The notes under the pieces were generated by a model that saw nothing but the letters and a program-made list of their open reading frames with translations, did not search any database and was not told where the DNA came from. Shown piece after piece: positions 21,248-28,586 of a DNA stretch of 64,000 nt. The first letter of the stretch is position 1, and each line of letters starts with the position of its first letter. Both the position numbers and the translations under genes were made by a program. Location: NCBI GenBank assembly GCA_041494245.1, contig JBGQAK010000010.1, forward strand, positions 1 to 64,000. The letters are read 5' to 3'. Source of the stretch: RBG-13-68-16 sp041494245 (GTDB taxonomy: Bacteria; Acidobacteriota; Thermoanaerobaculia; Thermoanaerobaculales; Thermoanaerobaculaceae).

Positions 21248-21677
21248 GTTCGTCTACGTAACCTACATCTCGACGTCGCCGGAGAAGGTCTGGAAGGCGC
21301 TGATCGACGCCGAGATGACAACGAAGTACTGGCAGCACCTCAACGTGTCCGACTGGAAACCCGGCTCCAGGTGGGAGCACCGCAGCGCCGACAAGGACGC
21401 AACGCTCCACCTGGTCGGAAAAGTCGTCGAGAGCTCCCCGCCCCGGCGTCTCGTGCTGACATGGGTGTTTCCGGCCGACGAGGGGCGTGAAGAGAAGCAC
21501 TCGAGGGTCACGTTCGAGATCGAGGAGGTTCGCGCCGTGGTGCGGCTGACCGTGACGCACGACCGCCTCGAGCCCGGCTCCGAGATGCTTCGAGGCATCA
21601 CGGAGGGTTGGCCCAAGGTGCTCTCGAGCATGAAATCGCTGCTGGAGGTGGGCCGGCCGCTCCCCAAGCTGTGGTAG
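21234..21677 (+). CDS. SRPBCC/AHSA1-domain protein
   Basis: A 147-residue START-like fold protein. YISTSPEKVWKALIDAEMTTKYW at the N-terminus, GSRWEH, VVESSPPRRLVLTWVFP and EGWPKVLSSMKSLLE at the end are typical of AHSA1-type proteins regulated by ArsR partners. It probably binds a hydrophobic ligand, but which one is unknown. ATG 21234 has GAAGGAG upstream. It is co-transcribed and overlapping with the repressor. Confidence 0.85.
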   Translation: MEKPEFVYVTYISTSPEKVWKALIDAEMTTKYWQHLNVSDWKPGSRWEHRSADKDATLHLVGKVVESSPPRRLVLTWVFPADEGREEKHSRVTFEIEEVRAVVRLTVTHDRLEPGSEMLRGITEGWPKVLSSMKSLLEVGRPLPKLW

Positions 21678-21790
21678 CAAGCCGACTCCGATGAAGGAGG
21701 AGCCGCCGCGCCGCCTCGCGGCGGCTCCGGCGTAACAGGCTCTCGCATGCCTGACTCTGAACCAGTCTGCCGACCTTGGGGTGCCATTGT

Positions 21791-21837
21791 GGTGTCAGGG
21801 ACCCTGATGCAGTGGTGAGATAGTGGTACCTAATACC
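21791..21837. repeat. REP-like palindrome in the 21678-22013 gap
   Basis: GGTGTCAGGGACC (21791-21803) and GGTACCTAATACC (21825-21837) pair in 10 of 13 positions around a 21-nt loop. The form, GGTGTCAGG...CCTnAnACC, resembles the hairpins recognised by REP-associated tyrosine transposases. No such transposase lies in the window. The rest of the 336-bp gap shows no gene. Confidence 0.5.
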
Positions 21838-22013
21838 CGCTTTCTTGTGCCCACTCAGCACTTGACGTCCTATAGACGCACGTCACAGGTACCACACAGA
21901 ATTATGGGTCTGCTCCTTCACGCTACAATGAACATGTTCGCCGGGGTTCTCGCATGCCCCTCGGTGACAAGCCAGCGGGGCGCCCGACGCGGGAACCCTC
22001 AAAGGAGGTGCCC

Positions 22014-22466
22014 ATGATTCGCAGAATTTCGCTCTCGTTGGTCGCGGCGGTCCTGCTCGCCGGGCCAGCAACAATGGCCGCCGCGGCCGAACCCGCTCTG
22101 GCCAAGTGCACCATGACCTTCACCCTCAAGGGTTGGTCCGCAATCTACAAGACGGCGAGCGGACGCGGCACGGTGACCTGCGGCAACGGGCAGACTGTGC
22201 CGGTCAAGCTCACGGTCCACGGCGGGGGGTTGACCTTCGGGAAGATAGATATCCTCAAGGGCAAGGGCAAGTTTTCCAAGGTGAAGTCGGCCGACGAGGT
22301 CATCGGTCACTACCTGGCCGCCGAGGCCACTGCAGGCGCAGTCAAGGCAGGTCAGGCGGCTGTCTACACGAAGGGTGAAGTCTCCCTCGTGCTGTCAGGC
22401 ACTGGTCGCGGAGTCGTGGTCGGCTTCGACTTCGGAAAGCTCGACATCGAGCGAACCCCCAAGTAG
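22014..22466 (+). CDS. small secreted protein of unknown function
   Basis: A 150-residue protein with a clear signal peptide (ISLSLVAAVLLAGPATMAAAA). The mature part is basic and glycine-rich. It has two cysteines (AKCTMTF and VTCGNGQ) that could form a disulfide, then three similar glycine-rich strands (LTVHGGGLTFGKIDI, GEVSLVLSGTGRGVVVGFDFG). I do not recognise the family; the spacing resembles a beta-rich periplasmic protein. ATG 22014 follows a perfect AAAGGAGGT. It stands alone between repeat-rich gaps. Confidence 0.75.
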   Translation: MIRRISLSLVAAVLLAGPATMAAAAEPALAKCTMTFTLKGWSAIYKTASGRGTVTCGNGQTVPVKLTVHGGGLTFGKIDILKGKGKFSKVKSADEVIGHYLAAEATAGAVKAGQAAVYTKGEVSLVLSGTGRGVVVGFDFGKLDIERTPK

Positions 22467-22769
22467 CTCCGGCCGGAGGTGGGGCGGCCGCCATCTAGCC
22501 CGCGCTGCCTGAGCAGGGCCATCGCGGACGGCGTGTAGCCCGCGCCGCCGAGAGTGTCGGTGCCACCTCTCACCATCGTCGGCCTGCCGGCAGAAGGGCC
22601 CCGGATCGCCGGAGCGCCGGGCAGAGCGGTCGTGCACGTCGGGTGCGATGGTGAGAGATGGCACCGGGCAAGGCGCGCGAGCCGGTCGCACCGGAGCATA
22701 GCCGGAGGCTATGTGAGGACGCGAACCGGCGAGCGCAACGCCGCAGATGGTCCGCTATCGGCGGCGCAC
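22467..22769. repeat. repeat-rich gap with a 20-bp inverted repeat and nested hairpins
   Basis: GGTGCCACCTCTCACCATCG (22559-22578) is repeated in inverted orientation at 22646-22665 with one mismatch. TAGCCCGCGCYGCC occurs twice (about 22496 and 22536). CATAGCC-GGA-GGCTATG forms a perfect 7-bp hairpin near 22697. No gene is visible in these 303 bp. Confidence 0.7.
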
Positions 22770-24491
22770 TTACTGGATCTGGATGGGGGGGAGCCAGACC
22801 GGCCCGAAAGCCACTGGCCTGCCCGCCATCACCTCCTGCACCATCGCGGTGATGCGCGCATCGGAGTCGTCGCCGCGGTCCATCACCCTCTGCCAGACCG
22901 TGCGCATGCGCGGGTAAAACTGCAGGTCCACCGCGGCGTCCGGCTTCAGCCCTGCCAGTTTCTTCGCCTCGACCAGGGCCTCGTCGAACCCGCCGAGCGC
23001 GTCCACCAGGCCCCTCTCCTTGGCCTGCTCGCCGGTAAACACGCGCCCGCGCCCGATCGCGTCCACCTGCTCGCGCGTCATGTTGCGCGCGGCCGAGACG
23101 CGCTGCAGGAAGGCGTCGTAGATGCGGTCCAGGAAACCCTGGACGACCTTGTGCTGCTCGGGGGTCCACGGCTCGAGCTCCCCGTAGATGGCGGCGTTGG
23201 GCGCCGAGTCCAGCCTGCCCCAGGTGATTCCCAGCTTGTCTTCCCAGAAGCGCGACATGGCGAGGTGCCCCGTGAGGACCCCGATCGAGGCGGTGATCGT
23301 GCCGGGATCCGCGAGGACCCTCTTGGCACCGCAGGTGATCCAGTAGCCGCCGGAGCCCGCCACATCGCCCATCGAGACCACCACCGGGATCTTCTTTGCC
23401 GTCTTGACCATCTCGGCGCGGATGATCTCCGAGGCCACGGCGCTGCCGCCGCCCGAGTTGATGCGGAACACGACGGCCTTCGCACCCGATTCGCGCACAT
23501 TGCGGAACGCCCGCGCGATCGTGTCGGAGCCCATGACGTCGCCGCCGAACAGCGGCATCGGGGAGTACCCGCTCTCCCCGCGCACGATCCCTCCCACGGC
23601 CGTCACCACGGCGATCTCCGTTCCGCTCCGGTCGGGGCGCCCCGCCTTGAGGTAGCGTCGCAGCGAGACCTCTTCGAGCTTGCGCCCCGCATCCGAGTTG
23701 TGCTCCTCGACGAACGTCCCCCAGTCGGCAAGCCCGTCCACGAGCTTGGCCTTGAGCGCGGCGGGCCCGAGGTAAGGCCCCCCCTGCACGAGCTTCTCCA
23801 CCTGCTTCGGGTCCATCCCGCGGCTGGCCGCGATCCCAGCGATCACCTGGGAGGAGAGCGACGACAGCAGCCACTGCATCATCTCCCTGTGGGCCGGCGT
23901 GAAGTCCTTCTGCGTGAAGAGGAACCGGGCGCTCTTGTAGTCGCCGATGCCGGGGAAGTCGGGATCGATCTCGAGCTTGTCCAGGGTCCCCCGGATGAAC
24001 GGGCTGCGGATCGAGAGGCCGATCAGGTTCACGTCGCCGATCGGGTTGAGGATCACGACCTTGCAGGCGCTCGCGACGAGGTACTGCGCGTTGCCGGGCG
24101 CGAACTCGCCCGCGGTGTCCATGTACGCGTACGTGGCCTTCCCTGCCTTGCCGAACTTCTCGAGGAGCGTTCGGATCTCCTGGATGGTGGCGAAGCCTGT
24201 CTGGAAGTCGCCCACCTTGACGCGCAACGCACGCACCCGCGGGTCGGAGGTCGCCTGCACCAGCGCATCCCGCAGGTCCTGACGCGAGATGACCCTCTCG
24301 CCGAACAGCCCCCCGAATGGCGAATCCGGGGTGGTCTCCGGAATGGGGCCGGAGATCTCGATGGCCAGGACCGTGTTACCGGGAACGTGACGCGTGGCGT
24401 AGCGCGCGCCGAACACGATCGCCAGAAGACCACCGACCAGGACAAACATGACGACACCCACCGCAAGCAGCGCCTTCGACCGTGATTGCAT
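22770..24491 (-). CDS. sppA: signal peptide peptidase SppA, 67-kDa (duplicated-domain) type
   Basis: A 573-residue membrane protease of the S49 family that degrades cleaved signal peptides. One N-terminal transmembrane helix (about 7-29) is followed by two ClpP-fold domains. The catalytic dyad is split as in E. coli SppA: Lys186 in GDYKSAR in the first domain and Ser380 in GDVAGSGGYW in the second. FRINSGGGSAVASE marks the oligomer interface. ATG 24491 follows GGAGGGAGCC. The 233-bp gap to the next gene downstream of its start shows nothing distinctive. Confidence 0.95.
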   Translation of the reverse strand: MQSRSKALLAVGVVMFVLVGGLLAIVFGARYATRHVPGNTVLAIEISGPIPETTPDSPFGGLFGERVISRQDLRDALVQATSDPRVRALRVKVGDFQTGFATIQEIRTLLEKFGKAGKATYAYMDTAGEFAPGNAQYLVASACKVVILNPIGDVNLIGLSIRSPFIRGTLDKLEIDPDFPGIGDYKSARFLFTQKDFTPAHREMMQWLLSSLSSQVIAGIAASRGMDPKQVEKLVQGGPYLGPAALKAKLVDGLADWGTFVEEHNSDAGRKLEEVSLRRYLKAGRPDRSGTEIAVVTAVGGIVRGESGYSPMPLFGGDVMGSDTIARAFRNVRESGAKAVVFRINSGGGSAVASEIIRAEMVKTAKKIPVVVSMGDVAGSGGYWITCGAKRVLADPGTITASIGVLTGHLAMSRFWEDKLGITWGRLDSAPNAAIYGELEPWTPEQHKVVQGFLDRIYDAFLQRVSAARNMTREQVDAIGRGRVFTGEQAKERGLVDALGGFDEALVEAKKLAGLKPDAAVDLQFYPRMRTVWQRVMDRGDDSDARITAMVQEVMAGRPVAFGPVWLPPIQIQ

Positions 24492-24724
24492 GGCTCCCTC
24501 CGAGATTCTCTGCCAGGAAATGATACGTCAGTACGCGAGTGCGGTTTCCCGCCGCGGGCGCTGCCGCGCGGGCCATCAGGACGGGAGGTGGCAACTCATC
24601 CAGGAGCCCTTGACCGTCGAAACCCTGGCCGCCGGGCTGCGGAAAACTCCCAGCCCGGGCCGCACGGCGCCGTAGCTCCCTGTTGTGCCGGAGGTCCGCG
24701 ATGGCGGCTCGACGGGAGCCGTCC

Positions 24725-25930
24725 TCAGACGTTTGCCTTGGCCAACCTCATCATTTTCTCCATGCCGAGCGAGCTGTAGACCATCAGCAGCTCGAGCATG
24801 TCGATCGGGCCGACCGACCCATCCCCGGGTCCGTTGTCTCCGTAGAAGATCGAGACGACGGTGCCGTTGACCACCAGCGGCACCGCAATGACCTCTTCCG
24901 GCGGTTCCCCCCCGAGGTGCCTGGCCAGGTAGTCGTCCCAGAAGGTTTTCGCGAACCTCCCGCGGAAGCTCTGCCGGCTTTCGACCACGGTTCGGAAGAC
25001 CGACGGGCGGTCGAGAGGGATGCTGATCCTCCTCACGAGCTCGTCGGCCCCCTGCGCCGGCAGGCTGAGGCCGAAATCGCCGACGCCGCGCACCGTGCCC
25101 TCGCTCACGGCAAACAGAATGCCGCGGCGCACGATCCGCGCGCCGCACCGCATGACCATCAGGCCGATCTCACCGACGAACTCCGACGCCCGGGTCTCAT
25201 TGATGATCGACTTGAGAAACGCGACCTCGGACGTGGAGGTTGCAGGAGGCTCCAGCGATTCCGCGGCATCCATTACAGGCTGCGTGAGCGCTGCCATGAT
25301 CTGGTTCGCCGTCAGCGTGTCGCCCATATCGGCCATCGGACGCTGTGTCGAGCCGGCCTCGGGTCCCCCTTCCCGCCTTGGCAACGGCAGCGGCGGGGAG
25401 GGCGCCCGCGCCGCCCTGGGCCTGGTCTCGTCGAGGTGCCGAGCCGCGTCGAGCATCAGCTGATCCGCGCGCAGACCGGACTTGAGGAGCATCTCGCCGT
25501 CGCCCACGCCCCCGTCCAGGTAGCCTGGGGGCTCCAGGCGCTCGAACGTGAATGCTCCGTCAGTCCAGATGATGATCTCTTGGACGACACTCTGAATCTG
25601 CTCGCGGAGGACCTTCTCGACGGTCTCCGCCCTGACCACGTGCATGTCCACGAGGATCTCGCCGAGGGGACGCGCCGGCACCGTGCTCTGCTGGACCTCC
25701 AGGGCAAGCGCCAGGACAGACTCGGTGACCGCGTGGCGCGCAAGCAGCGCCTCGCCGAGTGACTGGCCCGCCGCGTCGCACGAGGCTCCGATGATCTCGC
25801 CCTGCCTGAAATGGAGGATCGCCTTTGAGGCACCGTGGGTCAGCGTCAGCTTGCCCGTCCGCTGGGACATCGACAGCATCTGGACGATGTCCTGAAACGG
25901 CATGTCTCCAAGGCGGCCGACGACCCCCAC
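24725..25930 (-). CDS. DUF4388 (PATAN)-domain protein with C-terminal GAF-like domain
   Basis: A 401-residue protein. It opens with the DUF4388 signature GRLGDMPFQDIVQMLSMSQR then TGKLTLTH and HFRQGEIIGA, to about residue 130. A low-complexity linker rich in Arg/Pro/Ala lies around 135-180. The C-terminal half (LKSIINETRASEFVGEIGLMV onward) resembles a GAF-like sensor. DUF4388 proteins are common beside response regulators and gliding or chemotaxis genes. The GTG at 25930 is just past the cheX stop with AAGGAGG upstream. It is the last gene of the che operon and may be its output or adaptor. Confidence 0.82.
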   Translation of the reverse strand: MGVVGRLGDMPFQDIVQMLSMSQRTGKLTLTHGASKAILHFRQGEIIGASCDAAGQSLGEALLARHAVTESVLALALEVQQSTVPARPLGEILVDMHVVRAETVEKVLREQIQSVVQEIIIWTDGAFTFERLEPPGYLDGGVGDGEMLLKSGLRADQLMLDAARHLDETRPRAARAPSPPLPLPRREGGPEAGSTQRPMADMGDTLTANQIMAALTQPVMDAAESLEPPATSTSEVAFLKSIINETRASEFVGEIGLMVMRCGARIVRRGILFAVSEGTVRGVGDFGLSLPAQGADELVRRISIPLDRPSVFRTVVESRQSFRGRFAKTFWDDYLARHLGGEPPEEVIAVPLVVNGTVVSIFYGDNGPGDGSVGPIDMLELLMVYSSLGMEKMMRLAKANV

Positions 25931-25932
25931 GC

Positions 25933-26439
25933 TCAGGCCTCCTTCCGGGCCGGCTCCGAGATGCTCACCCGCTTGGCTCCGTGCGCCCCACCCTTGAGAG
26001 GCGTGACCAGGAGCGGTTGCGACTTCGGCTCGAAGAGCACCTGACCGGCGATGCGCATGCCGGGCACGATGACCCGGTCGTCGATGCCCTCGACCACCGC
26101 CGGCAGCGAGAGCTGGCACGACCTCGGCAGGACGATCTTGAGGTTGCCGGCCACCATGTTGGTGAGCTCCCCGAGCGCGTCATCCACGTCGCCGTTGCGG
26201 AGGCCCTCGGGGGTCGTGCCGAACCTGGTCGCGGCGACCTCACCGGCGAGTGCGGCGGTCGTGTAGAGGAAGACGCTGCCCTCCCACGCACCGGCCAGCT
26301 GGACGCACCCCGTGAGGCTCTTCGGTCCAGCCGTCTTCGTGAGCGGCGCAACGTCGTGGGCGCGCTGCACCTCGAGGCTCAGGATCGACTCCCAGATGTT
26401 CTTCGTGATGTCAACGATTGCATCTTCGATGTCCTTCAT
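25933..26439 (-). CDS. CheX-type CheY-P phosphatase/chemotaxis adaptor
   Basis: A 168-residue protein of the CheC/CheX/FliY superfamily. The active-site pattern appears as GELTNMVAGNLK (E-L-x-N), preceded by DDALGELTN. In the family the Glu and Asn promote CheY-P hydrolysis. A C-terminal tail is basic. It overlaps cheR by 4 bp and lies before the DUF4388 gene, so it is probably translated as part of one operon. No CheY is encoded in the operon. Confidence 0.8.
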   Translation of the reverse strand: MKDIEDAIVDITKNIWESILSLEVQRAHDVAPLTKTAGPKSLTGCVQLAGAWEGSVFLYTTAALAGEVAATRFGTTPEGLRNGDVDDALGELTNMVAGNLKIVLPRSCQLSLPAVVEGIDDRVIVPGMRIAGQVLFEPKSQPLLVTPLKGGAHGAKRVSISEPARKEA

Positions 26440-27275
26440 GCAGCCTCTCCAACGCGCTCGCGCAGCCGGTAGACGACCGTGGGGCCGAAGTCGAGGGGTT
26501 GGAAACCCTCGTCCAAGTTAGCCGTGCACTCGGCACCGCCCAGGATGAGGAAGCCGTCCGGGTTCAACTGCCTGCTCACCTTGGCCAGGATCTCACGTTT
26601 TCTCTCGAGGTCGAAGTGGACCAGGACGTTCCGCAGGAGGATGATGTCCATCCTCGGAGGTGCATGCCAGCGCCCCACGATATTCATCTGGGAAAACTCC
26701 ACCATGGCACGGACTTCCAGCTTGATCTGCCATTCAAACTCGTCCCGTTCGAAGTACGTGATCAGCGCCGTGGCGGGCAGCCCGTGGTCGATCTCGAGCT
26801 CGCTGTAGCGGCCCTTCGCCGCCCTTGCCACCATCGCGGAGGACACGTCCGTGCCGAGCAGCTTCAGCGACCAGTCGAGCAGCGACGGGAAGTGCTCCCG
26901 GATCAACATCGCGACGCTGTAGATCTCCTGGCCGAACGCACAGCCGGCCGACCAGATCGAAAGGCGTCGGTGCGCCTGCCTCTGCACGAGCAGGTCCGCC
27001 AGGATGAACTGCCGCAGCGCTTCGAACGGGCGCACGTCGCGGAAGAACGACGTCTCGGTGGCCAGCAGCGACCCCACGACGCGCGTCGGCAGCATTCCGC
27101 TCGTTCGCAGGCGCAGGACCCGCAGCAGCTCGTCCACGTTCGGCAACCTCTCCTCCTGTGCGATCCCCGCAAGGCGGGTCTCGACCAGGTTCGTCTTCCA
27201 GTTGTCGAGCAGGACGCCAGTGTGCTCTCTCACGATCTTGCGGACGAAATCGAAATCAGGGTTCGTCAGAGGCAT
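26436..27275 (-). CDS. cheR: chemotaxis protein methyltransferase CheR
   Basis: A 279-residue SAM-dependent methyltransferase expected to methylate receptor glutamates. The N-terminal helical domain (FDFVRKIVREHTGVLLDNWK) precedes the catalytic Rossmann part, with TETSFFRDVRPFEALR, WSAGCAFGQEIYSVAM (SAM loop) and RNVLVHFDLERKREIL. Normal family length. It lies between cheB and cheX. Confidence 0.93.
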   Translation of the reverse strand: MPLTNPDFDFVRKIVREHTGVLLDNWKTNLVETRLAGIAQEERLPNVDELLRVLRLRTSGMLPTRVVGSLLATETSFFRDVRPFEALRQFILADLLVQRQAHRRLSIWSAGCAFGQEIYSVAMLIREHFPSLLDWSLKLLGTDVSSAMVARAAKGRYSELEIDHGLPATALITYFERDEFEWQIKLEVRAMVEFSQMNIVGRWHAPPRMDIILLRNVLVHFDLERKREILAKVSRQLNPDGFLILGGAECTANLDEGFQPLDFGPTVVYRLRERVGEAA

Positions 27276-27278
27276 GGC

Positions 27279-28403
27279 TCATCTTCCCGGAACCGCGCTT
27301 GCGCCGCCCACGAAACCCGCTCGGAGCACCCGGCTGCGCTTCGCCCAGACGCGGCGTTCGATCTCCGCTGGGATCTCCGGCAGCGGCAGCACGGCATCCG
27401 CCAGCCCGGCGTTCGCGACGAAGCCGGGCATCCCCCAGACCACACTCGTGGCCTCGTCCTGCACGAGCACCCGGCCGCCGCCTGCGTGGATCTTTTCGCA
27501 ACCCCGCAGCCCGTCGGGCCCCATGCCGGTGAGCACCACGGCGAGCGACCTGGGCCCGAACACCTGCGCGACCGACCGGAAAAGCACGTCCACGGCAGGC
27601 CGGCACGAGTTCTCGGGCGGCTCCTGGTTGATACTCACCCGCAAATGCTTACCCGCGCGTTCGACGACCAGGTGATGGTCGCCCCGGGCCAGCCAGACGG
27701 CCCCCGGCTCAAGCGCCCCTCCGGCCACCGCCTCGCGGACCTTGAGCGGCGAGCCGCCCGAGAGCCTCTCGGCGAGCAGGCGGGTGAAGAGGGGCGGCAT
27801 GTGCTGAACGACCACGATCGGCACGGGGAAATCCCGTGGGAGCGCCGAGAGCACCTGGGTCAGGGCGTTCGGTCCGCCGGTCGAGACCCCGATCGCGAGG
27901 ATGTCCACCCGCTCGGCGGGAGCTGGCCGCAGCCCGTCCTTCACCGCAGGGGCGATCGGCGGCGCCACCAGCGGCGAGCTGGCGCGTCCGACCCTGCCCG
28001 CGCACAGCGCCTTGACCTTCGGGACGAGCTGCTCGCGGAGGGAGGCCTGGGCTTCCTCGGGGTTCGAGAAGCCGGGCGGCTTGCCGAGGTAGTCGCTCGC
28101 CCCGAGGGCGAGCGCTTCCAGGGTCGCCGCCGCGCCGCGCTCGGTGTGGGCGCTCAGCATGAGGACGGGCAGGTCGGGGTAGTGCGTGCGGATTTCGGCC
28201 AGGACCTCGAGCCCGCTCATGCCCGGCATCTCGACGTCGAGGGTCACGAGGTCCGGGTTCAGGTGGGACAGCTCGGCAAGTGCAAGCCTGCCGGTGGGCG
28301 CCACGCCGGCGACCTCGATGTCGGGGTCGCTGGCCAGCGCCTCCGAGACGAGCCGCCGCACGATGGCGGTGTCGTGCACGACGAGGACCCGGATCCTACG
28401 CAT
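27279..28403 (-). CDS. cheB: protein-glutamate methylesterase CheB
   Basis: A 374-residue CheB. The receiver domain spans 1-125, with phospho-acceptor Asp56 (TLDVEMPGMSG) and Lys109. The methylesterase domain begins near 165 and has the triad Ser174 (GVSTGGP), His201 (VVQHMPP) and Asp297 (MGPDGLRG). In the receiver the first residue of the usual acidic pair is His10 (VVHDTA), with only Asp11 kept; this may affect magnesium binding and phosphorylation. The start ATG 28403 overlaps the stop of a receptor fragment. Confidence 0.92.
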   Translation of the reverse strand: MRRIRVLVVHDTAIVRRLVSEALASDPDIEVAGVAPTGRLALAELSHLNPDLVTLDVEMPGMSGLEVLAEIRTHYPDLPVLMLSAHTERGAAATLEALALGASDYLGKPPGFSNPEEAQASLREQLVPKVKALCAGRVGRASSPLVAPPIAPAVKDGLRPAPAERVDILAIGVSTGGPNALTQVLSALPRDFPVPIVVVQHMPPLFTRLLAERLSGGSPLKVREAVAGGALEPGAVWLARGDHHLVVERAGKHLRVSINQEPPENSCRPAVDVLFRSVAQVFGPRSLAVVLTGMGPDGLRGCEKIHAGGGRVLVQDEATSVVWGMPGFVANAGLADAVLPLPEIPAEIERRVWAKRSRVLRAGFVGGASAVPGR

Positions 28404-28548
28404 GCTCGCTCTGCGGGAGCTGGATGCCGAAGAGCACCAGCTTGTCCCCAATGGCCTGCTTGGAGAACGGCTTCATGCGGGCGATTTCCCTGATGCTCGC
28501 CGTCATCTCCTCCACGGCCGTGGCGACGGTGTGCATGTTCTCGCTCAC
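28396..28548 (-). pseudogene. methyl-accepting chemotaxis receptor remnant
   Basis: A 50-codon frame reads SENMHTVATAVEEMTASIRE before its stop. This matches a stretch of the MCP signalling domain. It is followed by a short unrelated-looking tail ending in LPQSEHA. The frame can be followed upstream into the end of the peptidase gene without a start and is far too short for a receptor. Its TAG lies inside the first codons of cheB (ATGCGTAG), so it may still serve translational coupling. I interpret it as a deletion remnant of a receptor that once headed the operon. Confidence 0.55.
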
Positions 28549-28586
28549 CTGGTCGGCGTCCGAGGTCGGGGGGGCGCCCTGCCGCC

